Shown piece by piece: positions 23,344 to 34,711 of a DNA stretch of 64,000 nucleotides. Position 1 is the stretch's first letter. The number at the start of each line of letters is the position of its first letter. The position numbers were made by a program, and so were the translations under genes. The notes beneath the pieces were generated by a model. It was not told the origin of the DNA and ran no database searches. It worked only from the letters and a program-made list of their open reading frames with translations. Source of the DNA: Megalonaias nervosa (lineage: Eukaryota; Mollusca; Bivalvia; Unionida; Unionidae); the NCBI GenBank assembly GCA_016617855.1, contig JAECUM010001080.1:62001-126000 (forward strand). The letters run 5' to 3'.

Positions 23344-24174
23344 TTAAATGCCCTCCCCCTTACATTTTTATCCTTTACCATTTGTCTTCAGCTCTAAAGG
23401 AGTATTTATGTTTCTGAGTTTGCAGAATCACTGCAGTGTTGTCTAACTAGATTTACAGGACATACTTAACAGTAGGGGTGAAATGATTCATTGATATATC
23501 GATGCATCGATACTTTGGCTGTAACGATACACATATCGATACAAGAGATGGAGAATCAATACAAAACGATACTTACGTATGCAAGTTATTTTAGTCTTCA
23601 GCAGTCATGAATAATTATCATTAGTTTTCCTTGTTATTCTGCAAAATTAGAATTCATCAGAAACAGCATTTGCAGTCACAAGCACTCATTTTTATTAGTG
23701 AAGACGAAAATGACCATTGAGAACAGTTGCTCGCCAGCTACAAATTAACATGAAGTGACATGTTTGTAATCAGAAACCCCCCATTCCATGCTAATTGTCT
23801 TGACCAAGCAGTATGTTCAGTATATACTGTACATTCCAAATGTGTTCCACGAGTATAAGTAAGTACTTCACTCATCATTTAATAACCACTTTTATGCAAA
23901 TTTTCTTCATCTCCTTTTGACGATTTGAAAGCTACACTACTAATGCATCGCAAGGTGAAATGTGTTACACTGAATTCTCATTGGTGTTTTATTGCTTGTT
24001 CCGGTCCAGGTTAAACAATAGCCTTCAATCAGAAATTAATGTAACTTATTCCATGCATTACAAACATGAAGTATTGGCACAGCAACAGAGAGACTTGTGC
24101 AAACACCATTAGTTGATATGTAAAGTGAGACACTGTAAGGGTGTGTGATTGCCTGAATTGTACAAAATTTGTAT

Positions 24175-24502
24175 ACCGCTCCGGTGGCCTAGTGGTTAGA
24201 GCGTCCGCCTCGGATGCGGGAGGTCGTGGGTTCGATCCACGGCCGAGTCATACCAAAGACTTACAAAAATGGTACTAACAGCTGCCTCGCTTGGCGCTCA
24301 GCATTAAGAGGTTAGTGTTAGGACTGGTCGGCCTGGTGTCAGGATAATGTGACTGGGTGGGACATCATGCTACATGTCTGCGGCACGATGCCCCAGTGCT
24401 AGACATCACTATAAACTGCCACACTGCAGACATCATAGCGATATGACTGAAAAATTGTTAAAGCTACGTTAAAAATCCAACACACAACAACAACACAACA
24501 CA
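24175..24502 (+). mobile_element. SINE-A, full-length, with 13-bp target duplication
   Basis: Head CCGCTCCGGTGGCCTAGTGG with perfect box A, box B GGTTCGATCCA, complete body, and an unusual tail (CACACAACAACAACACAACA) instead of pure (CA)n. It is flanked by ACAAAATTTGTAT at 24162-24174 and 24503-24515. It lies inside the hAT-like element, so it inserted later. Confidence 0.93.
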
Positions 24503-25541
24503 ACAAAATTTGTATGAATTTGCAGACTTGGAGAACAGAGATGTAGGAGAACTCCGCAAATTAGTTGAAAGTTCCGCATATGAAAATATGCTTGCCGAAG
24601 TATACAGTTTTTATTTAACCATTCTTGTAGCGACATCTGTTTTTCGGGTAAGTAACTGTTCACACATCTGTGTTCTTCAAGCATTACGTGACTGCTTGTT
24701 AAACTAAATTTGATTGGTACAACATGATCAGGAATAAGCATTATGGTGTAGTTTGAACCTTTCATGGTGGAAGTTTTACAAATGCATGCTTAAAATATGG
24801 GCCATCTAGAAAACCCAACATATCTGATTCCCAATGTGGTTCATTACGATTTCATTTGGCAGATATTGGTTGATGATAGTGATGATGAAAATAATTTTTA
24901 AAAGTTATGAAATATGTTGGATTATTGGAGCTGGGGAAGTGTTAATGGAGATACCATTGAGTGATTTTGAGCCTGAAAATGGTGTTAAAAATGTGAGTCC
25001 AATGTACATGTTGGATGGACAAAAATAGATGGCATGACGGTCAGTCTACCTTTCAGTTGTATTTCAAAATTAAATGTAGAAAGGGCAGAATACTGAGCCT
25101 CATTAAAATACAGAGAATTTAAAAGTATAGTGCAATTTTCATTTTTTTAAAAAATCAATCAATTTAGCCCTGCTGATCATAAGCTACAAAACCATATATC
25201 CATATCAGGGTTAAGATAAACTGAATAAATATGGGTTTAAAAAATGAAGTCAAGAAGTAAAGATATTTATTTGAATACCTCTGTCTGCACAAGCAGGCTA
25301 TGGCATTGATGTACTAAACCCTAATACAGCATTATGGAACAGACAAGAAACCTGGCATAATAATCAGTAAATTACCGATTCAACAAAGTCAGTTTATGTT
25401 AGTGAAAAATTCTATTTTGGAGCTGATATATCCAAAAGATAATATCTGTGAGCTCTGGTAAATTGCACTTAACAGTTTAATACGGTTGAGTTTCCCAACA
25501 TATTCAAGCTGATGAACAGAGCATGCTCAGAAATAATTGAC

Positions 25542-25750
25542 AAATTAAACTTGACTTACCAAGTTGAAGTTCGATTGTAATTTCATGAACCCCATAAGTG
25601 CTTTAGTGATCACATGAGATGACATTGGTCACGTGGTTGATCAGTCTTGAGAGCAAAAAGAAATGGAAGCCTCAGTATGTGATCACTAAGGCACTTATGG
25701 GATTCATGAAATTACAATCAAACTTCGACTTGGTAAGTCTAGTTTAATTT
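25542..25750. repeat. Large inverted repeat at the 3' end of the DIRS-like element
   Basis: Two arms of about 74 bp (25542-25615 and 25677-25750) are reverse complements with few mismatches, around a 61-bp spacer. Key blocks are AAACTTGACTTACCAAGTTG on the left and CGACTTGGTAAGTCTAGTTT on the right. Parts of the pattern recur at 25765-25815 (CATAAGTGCCTCGTGATCCC, GAGGCTTCCATTT). It sits just past the C-terminal end of the recombinase, where DIRS elements carry their terminal and internal complementary repeats. Confidence 0.85.
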
Positions 25751-26021
25751 ATCAATTTCACTTTCCACATAAGTGCCTCGTGATCCCATGAGATTTCAGA
25801 GAGAGGCTTCCATTTATGGAATAGATTAACAAGAAGTAGGAAAAGAAGAAAACTTTTATGTGTTGGTAGTAAACCAGATATACCAAAGTTACAATGTACA
25901 TTTCATGACCATTATGAAATTCTGGATGCAGACAAGTCCTTTGCACTGAATCCAGTCGTATCTGTAACAGGTGCATCATAGATGTTCCTGAAAATATAGG
26001 CAATAGCCCAACCAGCTGCCT

Positions 26022-26531
26022 TCAAGATTGTACCCAATTGTATGCCTTTAGCACAGGCTGCAGAAACAGATGAAAAACTGATGTATCAATAGCAAAGTCC
26101 CTCATAACAGTCTGTGTCCAGTTTGAGATTGTGTCTTTTGCAACTTTTTTATGGGAAGATTGAGCCGATGAATAACTGTCTTTCAGAATTTCGCAAATTT
26201 GGTCTGTTGCAAATAACACTGTAAACAAGCCACAACATATGGATAAGAGTAAAAAAACAAAGGGTTCCACATGGTTCCCTGGTTTAGATTGTTTCTGCAA
26301 TGAAGGATTGTCTATTTGTACACTGTCAACACCAATTTCAATGCTATTTGTCTGCATAAGGTGAAGCATCTGACACCCCTGTCCTGTTAACAAAGCAAAC
26401 AGCATGGTTAACTTCAAAGTAAGTTCCTGCAATGACAATTGGTCATTGCCTTGTAAAGAGAGAAAACAGCTAAACACCAGCTGCACATCCCACCTCTCAT
26501 AAATCACGTAATGATGAAATTGCAGTTCCAA
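26022..26531 (-). pseudogene. DIRS-like tyrosine recombinase, C-terminal catalytic region
   Basis: A 170-codon minus-strand frame is open over most of the catalytic domain. SLQELTLKLTMLFALLTGQG leads into the box-A motif, followed by KQSKPGNHVEPFVF and KDTISNWTQTVMRDFAIDTS, the run before the catalytic H-x-x-R segment. Two defects are visible. In LLTGQGCQ the box-A arginine of the family (LLTGQRCQ) reads glycine at about 26376. The frame then ends in VFHLFLQPVLKAYN, where the His-x-x-Arg and Tyr boxes should be, so these are lost or frameshifted. A 67-bp segment from 26510-26576 recurs at 26660-26727. It is the 3'-most gene of the element. Confidence 0.85.
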
Positions 26532-26971
26532 CTGTATTTACAGAACTATAACCTAAAACCTCTATCTACTAATTCAAGGCTGTGCAAAGAAAAGCCCTCT
26601 CATAAATCTCTTTATTAAATACATTATTGCTTAAGAATCAATTGAGAAGTAAGACTAACTAATGACGAAATTGCAGTTCCAGCTGTTTTAACAGAACTAG
26701 AACCTAAAACCTTTATTTACTAATTCAGTTAAAAACAAAAGTCACAGGTGTGTCAAGTGGCTTAATCTGTCTTTTATTCTAAATTAACATCCACTTTTGG
26801 AGATGACCCCAATACTGTTTTTTAGTTCATGTTCTCCATGAATTGTTGATGAGGAGGCAGCCCAGTCTAATGATCCTTGATTTTGATTTTCCATCCTGAA
26901 AAGTGAAAACACTCATCTTCAGTTTGTGGAGGGTGTGTCGTCATTGCGGATTGTGTGCCAATTGTAGAATC

Positions 26972-27420
26972 TCAGATGGGCGTGTCAACAGAAAACAAGG
27001 ACCGACCACTGCATGCAGGAGGCTCGGAAACCAGAGTTGCATTATCCATAGTGGTGCCACCAAATATAAGATCTGCTTCATCTTGGGCCATTTTTTGCAG
27101 CACTGCTTCACACAGACTGAAAGGTGGAAAGCAATAATGACAACTGTAAATCCATTTCAAAGAAAAAGCATCAACTGCTATAACTTTTGGGTCAGGTCTG
27201 TAGACAATCAATCTGCAGCACAATTTAGTGTTCCCGGCAAATGAGAGCACTGAGAGCACTTAACCAGATACTCCTAATTGCACACAACAGCCAGATATCA
27301 CGCAATAATTCATGCAAATTAGAAATGGGGCCCCCATTTTGTTCGCATATGAAAACTGCTACAGAGTTATCCATGTAGATGCGCACATAAGCGTTCTTCA
27401 CCTCCAATGATTGTTATGTC
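26972..27420 (-). pseudogene. DIRS-like RNase H and connection region
   Basis: Two overlapping minus-strand frames carry the domain. 27407-27225 gives YMDNSVAVFICEQNGG and ELLRDIWLLCAIRSIWLSAL, the RNase H core with its catalytic Asp in MDNS. 27259-26972 gives YRPDPKVIAVDAFSLKWIY and PPFSLCEAVLQKMAQDEADL, the conserved block that follows RNase H in this family. The switch between frames is a frameshift. The region lies between the RT and the recombinase, the expected order. Confidence 0.85.
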
Positions 27421-27539
27421 AAACAACAGGCCTTCAGTTCCAAGAAGTTATTGTGATTATGTTTTCATCTTGATCCCAATGGCCACCTATTTGAGCTTTG
27501 GTTGTATGATTTATTCCCCTCCAACCAACAAGCGAGCTG

Positions 27540-28515
27540 TCACTGATGAAAGATAACTTGTAGTTCACCATGTGAGACTACTTTAAAAACTGGAGTGCAC
27601 ATTAAAAATCCACCAAGATATACACTGTCTGCTGAAAATGACAAATAAAATTGGAAATCACCTTGATGTGTCTTTAAGAGTTTATTTTTCTCATGTTCTA
27701 GATCTTTAGAATATAAAGATAAATACTCCACACGTGGTTCGTTAGCAAGAAGCTATCCCACAAGTTGAGCCCATTCACGAATAGTGATGTTCCTTTTCCA
27801 CAGAAAATCACAACACAGAGCATCGAGTCTGTCTGCTTTATCTCGAGTAATATGACAATCATTGTGACAGAGTCCCACAAGAATCCCACAAAATATATTT
27901 CTGTATAGGTTCAACACAGATTATTCTGGGTGAATAGTGATCCCACAAATTTTATTTTTGGGTGGTTTCAAACAGATTTTTCTGGGGGAATAGTGAATCC
28001 CAATCTATCAAGCGTATGAACTGTTTCCTTAACATTTCCCGACACTGGTCATATGAAGAAACAACTATCATCATTGCATGCCACATTTGTGAAACTTTTT
28101 CATCTTTATGATGCAAATCTGGCCTGATGAAAATGTGTGGTGATGCCAAACCATTTGGCAAGCTGGTAAATTCATATATACATATATCCCCAAACCACAT
28201 AAAATCAGAAATACTTCTATGTTTCTGGGCCACAGGAACAGAGTAGTAGGCACCCTTTAAGTCAATTGATGCACTTTATTTTTTTTGTTAATGGCATTAA
28301 CAGCTGTTTATAAAGTTTCCATTTTGATATCCATCGTCAACACATTTATGAAATTGTTATAAATTCAAAATAAGTCTCACAGACCCATCTTTTTAAGGTG
28401 GAATGAAATTATTTGCAAAATATTGTCCAGGTGTTGAAATAACTTTATGAAAAATACCTTTTGCAAGAAAAATGTGAATTTCAGCATTAATTTGTCTCTC
28501 TTCAGTTAAAATAAT
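27540..28515 (-). pseudogene. DIRS-like reverse transcriptase
   Basis: Reading the minus strand downward from 28510, broken frames give the N-terminal fingers (INAEIHIFLAKG, PGQYFANNF, KDGSVRLILNL). Then come catalytic motif A in IDLKGAYYSVPVAQKHRS (about 28268-28215) and the family motif FTSLPNGLAS. The second catalytic motif, YxDD in active RTs, reads CNDD at 28064-28078, and is in a different frame from the blocks around it. A thumb-like region follows at 27731-27540. Several stops and frameshifts show it is dead. Confidence 0.88.
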
Positions 28516-28644
28516 TTGGTTTGATATATATGTGTACACAGGTCACTGTTCTAACTCTATTTTCATAATGTTGCACAGTGTTCAGAATCCAAGCATCCAA
28601 AGTAATACTCTACCAACCTTCAAAGCATGCTGAAATTTTCCCAG

Positions 28645-29090
28645 TGACAAAATTGTCAAGTGTATTGTTCATACAAGAAACATCATATGTACTTACATGA
28701 TGTTGCATACTGATAGCCTGGGATGATCTTACTGACAAAATTGTCAGGTGTATTGTTCATACAAGAAACATCATATGTACAAGTACTTACATAATGCTGT
28801 ATACTGATAGCCTGGGAAGATCTTACTGACAAAATTGTCAAGTGTATTGTTCATACAAGAAACATCATATGTACATGTACTTACATAATGCTGTATACTG
28901 ATAGCCTGGGAAGATCTTACTGACAAAATTGTCAAGTGTATTGTTCATACAAGAAACATCATATGTACTTACATGATGCTGTATACTGATAGCCTGGGAA
29001 GATCTTACTGACAAAATTGTCAAGTGTATTGTTCATACAAGAAACGTCATACTACATGATGCTGCATACTGAAGCCTGGGAAGATCTTAC
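28645..29090 (-). repeat. Minisatellite inside the DIRS-like element, 82-94-bp unit, 5 copies
   Basis: Copies start at 28645, 28733, 28827, 28921 and 29009 (lengths 88, 94, 94, 88, 82). Each begins TGACAAAATTGTCAAGTGTA, where TGACAAAATTGTCA is a perfect palindrome, and ends GCCTGGGAAGATCTTAC. The 6-bp length steps come from a GTACAA/GTACAT duplication. The array separates the gag-like and RT-like regions. Confidence 0.95.
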
Positions 29091-29099
29091 TGATCCTTC

Positions 29100-30330
29100 C
29101 AATGTTTAGGAACCCTGATTCCTTGTCTCTGAACTTTTCTGAAGCCTTGCCTCCGGCGATGGTTGTGCTGCCATGATAATTGCTTTCTGTTGCTTTTTTC
29201 CAAGCAGCTAAGTTACAGCCTTCCTAGATCCATTAATCTTAGTTATCTGACCATTTAGGTTATCTCCAAAAAACCAGTTAGACAGTGGTTCAGTGCAAAT
29301 GGGCTGATACATGTCAGTTTGCTCTGGTTTCATGCACTAAAAACTGAAGTTGTTGAAGAGATTGGATGACATTTTAAAATTGTCCATGAAAAAGTCCCTG
29401 ACTGAATCCAGTGGTAATTCTCGCAGATTGTTTCTATGGTTCTTAAACAGTTCCATTGCCCTTAACGTGGGGGCCAACATTTGCCCCAACTGAGTCTGCA
29501 CCTTTTACAATGAAATATCAACAGTCCTGTCCTGTTTTGACCTCACATTCCAGACCTGAATATTGACTTTGGGCACCTTTAAATTGTCACATTTTCCTGG
29601 CCAGAGATACTTCTCCTGCAATGGTTGAACCTTGTCATTAGTTAACACTGAAGGTAGGCCTTTATTGTTCTAAAGGAAAAATCTTAGTTCCCTAAACAAA
29701 TCATCATTGATCTTGGCGGAATCTGTATCTGGCATAATTAGCCCTGCGACATCCACATCCAAGTCCATGTCCCCTTCTTCATGCATACTGTAGAGACAAA
29801 TCCTTGTCTACGAGACCAAGGTGTGTCTTTCCTGCAGCTGATGTGCTAGGCTTTTGCGTTTTACTAGCAACACTGGCCATGATCTCTTCCATTTTTGTCA
29901 AGCCAAGCGTGCATGCATTTTGGACACAACAACAGCAATTTGTGCCCGCAAATGACACTGCATGGCTAATTCTTTATCATGGGTTGCCATATTGTTGCTT
30001 TGGGAGGAAATAACGTGACTTTCAGTGCCTGTAGAACCAGACAATGACATCTTGTTGTTGTAATGGCCAACTTAATGTCGCCTGTGTGGACAACATGTGC
30101 CTCGCTAGGCCTCTCATCTATGGAGGCAGTTGCTGATGGCAAACATGCTCATTTCACCATCAAAACCATGATGGATGTACTTGCATCATCTGTGACACTT
30201 TCCTTGCATTTCTGACAATTTTTGAGCATTCACTCATTAAGCCTGACCGCTCTGGGATCTGCCTTGGGAGGTTTGCCCCCTCCATTGTTCCAGTGAAAAG
30301 TTGCAAAATTTGGGAAAATACCTACAACAC
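29100..30330 (-). pseudogene. DIRS-like gag region
   Basis: Minus-strand frames in order: CQKCKESVTDDAS (about 30225), EEGDMDLDVDVAGLIMPD (about 29785, acidic) and LTNDKVQPLQEKYLWPGKCD (about 29640). Then come QTQLGQMLAPTLRAMELFKN (about 29500), LDSVRDFFMDNFKMSSNLFN, TEPLSNWFFGDNLNGQITKI (about 29300) and a basic tail. The order and the FGDNL block fit gag proteins of animal DIRS-like elements as I know them. Interior stops (at about 29517 and 29341) mark it as decayed. The N-terminal boundary is uncertain. Confidence 0.7.
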
Positions 30331-30959
30331 TTTGCCACTGCAAATGTGCAACCCAGTTTGCTGAAATAACTACTTCCGATATGCCAAAAAATGAGAACTG
30401 CAAATAGAAAATAGAATAGGACTGGGTGTTGTCAATAGTTTTCCTTCTTCACTAACAAATACAAGTATCTCTGGCCGCTGCAGTCTTTTGCATCTGCAGG
30501 AAGTACAGTGTGATAGATTTTGTTGGTATTCGTCCTCATTCAAATGCCCTGATTTGTACTAGATGAGATTTTCTTTGCACGAGAAAATTGCCTTATTTCT
30601 TCAGTTTTGAAGATAACATTGTAATGTCTTCCAAGTTTAAGTGAGATGTGAAATTGGTTATAAGATGTTTTCAAAGCATTCATGCTGTGCAAAACAAAGG
30701 TTATGGTGGCTAAAGTGAGTTAAATGGAGCCACCATTAAATGGTCTAAAACGTTGAATAAAAACTTACTGACAACCAACTGGTAATCTGTTTGAAAGTAT
30801 TTTGGTTATCTTCTCATCAATGAGAATTGCATATAAATATATGATAATTATATGTCTCTCTGTATTTCTGCATACTGGAAATAAAACCAGAATGTCAACA
30901 TACATAAGAGGGCACCTCCCACCTTCCAAAGATGGAAAGACCATCAAGTTCATATGTGT
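30331..30959. other. Unassigned interior of the hAT-like element
   Basis: Between the gag remnant and the right hAT-like end I see no recognisable coding. It may be the 5' leader of the DIRS-like element plus original hAT interior. I found no match to the inverted repeat at 25542-25750 here. Confidence 0.35.
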
Positions 30960-31044
30960 ATTGATATATATCATATCGTAGGCTGTGTATGGTGAATCGT
31001 ATCGATACGTGGCACAGATGTATCGTTTCACCCCTAGTTAACAG

Positions 31045-33353
31045 TGTTTTCAGTATGGCTGGGTTGGTCGAGGTGGGTGTCAATAAATACCAGAATAGAC
31101 AAAGGAAAGCGGATGGATTTTAAAAATTGATGAATATTCAAATCCTATTCTAAAACATTCAACGAAAAATTAAATAGATGAATTTGGTTTTCTTTTTTCA
31201 GCTGTAAAGACTTCCATAAGAAACATACAGGAAACCCTGTTTTCAGGCTATTGAGAAAATGGACTAGCCAATTTGAATCAAGCTTGAGATAAATGATTCT
31301 TAAGACATGCTCTATAAAAATTGTGTACAGGTGGCCTACCTAGAGAGGTGACTTTCCATAGCAGCCAGATTGAAAATCTACAATTCATACTTATTATCTG
31401 GCTATTGTAACTAATACATGTATATGAAGGTATCACAGAAGGACTTTATGGTATTAGACCAAATGTGGCAGAGTCCAGCATGGACACTTTCACATTCATT
31501 CAAAAGATGCCTGTGCTCCATGTAATCCAGCTGAAATAACTCATAGTAGACAGTTAAATAGCATGCCAGTTATCACCAATTTCTACCGATTAGCTGGGAA
31601 TTATCCTGACATGGATGTATTTAAACCCAAGGCACCTGTCTTGCTACTTGACTTACCAGGGTATGGAATGTGAGTAACATTAGGTTGAGTTTGCGCCTTT
31701 TGTTTCCAATACCATGGCCTCACCTGGATCACAGTTTAGAAAACATACATTGTACATGTTTTAAAATCAATTTTCTTTTGAGCATATTTGACACTTGATG
31801 TTCATAGTTCCAGTTTCATCAATGCTTTCAGGTCTCTTTTGTCATGAAACTGTATTTGTGAATTTATGGTGCTTTCATGGGTGAAATGGACTTCTTGTGA
31901 GATTACCAAATTAATAAAAATCCTTTCCTCCTTAGTCTCAGGATTTTGACACCTCAATGCATCATATGAATTAGTCTAATGTATTGTATTTAAAAATGGA
32001 AAGATGGGAAAGCATACTAATAAAATAGCTTGAAAACTTTCTTGTTCTATTAATGCTGGCTGGGTCCAGTCACCCAAGTAATCATTATTGTTGCACAGTT
32101 GCAAATACATGTAGCTGTCTAATGTTTTATTATGTTTTTTGTTTCTCATTATATACAATGGTTTTTGATGCTGCACATTTAATAAAATATGGTGTCAGAA
32201 GTGGAATACAAGCAAGGATGAAACACACCATTTTTTTAATAAAGAAACATAGTTTTCTTAGATAAGCACCCCCTCCCCCTGTTCACACATGTAGGTCCCA
32301 TATTATTAAGGTAACAAATATTTTGTTATAAAAAAGATAAAACAAAATGTTCCAGCACTCAAAGGTCCTTATTTTTGAAATTTAAATGCTTGTTAATGGT
32401 TAAATCAGAATCAGATGTCATGTAGAAATCTTTTCTTGTTTGACCCTTTTTTCATTACAGAGTTTGCTCTGCATTACGTTGCCATCATTGTACTGAGGCG
32501 TGGTTAAATCCATATAGTGTGCATACATTATGAGTGAAATGAGGCACATCTGCTACTCATCAATATGATTCCAAATAGACAGATTATGATATGATACAAT
32601 ATTGATAAACTTTAACTTGTGGGTCTTTTAATTTTGAATGGTCAGTTAGTGGTAGGGTGTTGCCATTTTAATGTATTAACATATTGGTTGCAGATTTGGC
32701 ATGCAGATCATGGACAGACAAAGACTTGTCATCACTTCATATGCCATTCTCATCCTTGGCAAGATTTTTAAAAAATGCTTCTTAACAGACTGCCTGTTAG
32801 GTGTCACTGATTTTTATTCAACCATTCAGCCATTTCATACTGCTTCACTTGGTAGAAATCATCTTGGTTACCACACCCTTTGTTTTGCAGTGCATGAATG
32901 TTTTTACAACATTTTTTTTTAACAATTTCATGTCTGCACTGAAATTGGGAAGGCATTACAGTGTTATCTTATAAACAGAAGAAATAGTGCAGTTTCTTCA
33001 TGCAAGGAAAATCTTGTCTGGAATGAGTCCTAGTATGCAGATGGAGATGGCCAACCAAATCCACCTTTGGCAGAGAGCATGGACCAGGGATGAAGGGCTT
33101 TTAAATTTGTACAAATGATACATATCCAGCATAATCATGGCTGCCATTAGTAAATATAGAAAATGATTGAAATGACTTATTCCAAAGAAACACTGAACAG
33201 AAATTGATCACATTTGAGAGATAGCAGTTTGGCAGGAAGATTATAACTTTGCACAAATGATGCTGATCCACTTTCAAATATGGCCACCATTACTAAAAAT
33301 AGAACATATGATCAACAATTAATGATTGCTGTTTTCAATTTCTTATCAAAACC
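31045..33353. other. Unassigned A+T-rich DNA
   Basis: No exon or recognisable repeat. Frames at 31976-32265 and 32701-32922 are unremarkable. Confidence 0.45.
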
Positions 33354-33546
33354 CAGGAGCCACTTTGACTCATTGGTTGGCATGCTGGACTTGTGGCCAA
33401 CTTGGTGCAGTTTTGAATCTTCCATCTGATCAGTCAAGTTTGGCTACCAAAGCGTGTCCTTGGGCAAGACACTTTACTCTAGTTTCCATGATATTTAATT
33501 ACTACATGTGTTGCTGTGCTGTACAACACAAAACCAAACCAGACTG
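33354..33546 (+). mobile_element. SINE-C copy
   Basis: A tRNA-like head (GGAGCCACTTTGACTCATTG) and weak box B (GCAGTTTTGAATC) are followed by the conserved core TCCTTGGGCAAGACACTTTA and an A/C-rich tail (CACAAAACCAAACCAGAC). The core resembles the CORE/Deu type shared by many animal SINEs. Confidence 0.7.
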
Positions 33547-34253
33547 AACCTATATTCTCAAAACCGTCAGATTAATTTCATTGAAACTTGGCACAGAACA
33601 TCCAGGCATAAATGCCGTTCATTGTTTTTTTTTTTTTACAAATTATGCCAATCTTTCAATACCTAAGGTATATGCAACTTTATATAACACCCCTCCACCC
33701 CCCTGAATAGAATTTGACCAACTTTGACAAAGTGTATTCTGGCATAGGGACCTTTCATTAATAGACAGTTGTTTTCATAACTGATACCATCATCACTGGA
33801 AGAAATTCCCACAAATTCAACAATTTCTCCATCCTCTTACATGAATATAAATATTTACATGTTGATAAATGCATTGTAATGTATCACATTCGGTAGGTTT
33901 TCATCTGATGTGGTGCAGGCAGGAACATGGACCTTCCCGCTGCATGCATGCTTGTTTTATCAGTGTTTTATCACTGTAGTAAATTCAGCAAAGTGTAAAA
34001 ATTAAAGTGGTTTTATTGAAAGTTGGAGGATTTTTTACTTTGACTTGAAACATATTGTGCTTGAGGCTCTACAGTGGACCTGTTTATGTTAAGATGCTTC
34101 TGTTCAATACAATTTATTTTTGGTTTTTCACATCCAAGATTAGAGCATGTATTGTCCATTTTTAATATGGCACTGCCATGGCTTTTAAAGTTCTCATGAA
34201 ACCAGGCAATGATTAATCTAAGAACTTGTGATATTGATTGTAAATAATAATTG
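33547..34253. other. Unassigned DNA
   Basis: A short poly-T at 33627-33639 only. No gene seen. Confidence 0.45.
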
Positions 34254-34607
34254 CATTAGACCATCTCTTGTGCATACCATGATACATATATTTTAAATAC
34301 CTGAATGTGTAAAATAAATTAAAATACATTAGGCCATTGCTAGAGCATACCTTGTTATTTCAAATACCTGAATGTAATATATGAACTCATTGTAAAATAA
34401 ATACATTAGACCACTGCTAGTGCCTACCTTGTTATTTCCAATACCTGAATGTAATATATGAACTCATTGTAAAATAAATACATTAGACCACTGCTAGTGC
34501 ATACCTTGTTATTTCCAATACCTGAATGTAATATATGAACTCATTGTAAAATAAATACATTAGACCACTGCTAGTGCATACCTTGTTATTTCAAATACCT
34601 GTAATAG
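34254..34607 (+). repeat. 77-bp tandem array, about 5 copies
   Basis: CATTAGACCACTGCTAGTGC starts units at 34254, 34327, 34404, 34481 and 34558. The last three are nearly identical, the first is diverged and shorter. Each unit contains ATACCTGAATGTAATATATG. Confidence 0.94.
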
Positions 34608-34711
34608 ATGAACACAGCTTAAATAGATAAGTTACAGAATCATATTGTCTTTTCAGGCAAACAATTAAAGGTTAAAAGAGATCCAAATAAATGCATAATT
34701 TGCTACTGAAT

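Larger units (their letters stand above)
23473..31036. mobile_element. hAT-like element (7.56 kb) carrying nested insertions
   Basis: The left end is TAGGGGTGAAATGATTCATT and the right end, reverse-complemented, is TAGGGGTGAAACGATACATC. Both continue into subterminal ATCGATA/CGATAC motifs (23495-23560 and 30960-31020), typical of this hAT subgroup. Flanks are CTTAACAG (23465-23472) and GTTAACAG (31037-31044), an 8-bp duplication with one mismatch, the hAT hallmark. I cannot recognise a hAT transposase inside. About 5 kb is a DIRS-like element and 330 bp a SINE, so the original was probably a roughly 2-kb element. Family assignment is by ends only. Confidence 0.8.

Noticed and set aside
24510..24707. 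65-codon plus-strand frame (LAEVYSFYLTILVATS) just after the SINE, considered as a hAT transposase C-terminus
   Set aside because: Only a faint resemblance, the conserved catalytic-end motif is absent, and strand and position near the left end do not fit a C-terminus there.
28645..29090. Regularly spaced repeats resembling a CRISPR array
   Set aside because: Whole units are repeated with no unique spacers, and the context is an animal retrotransposon.
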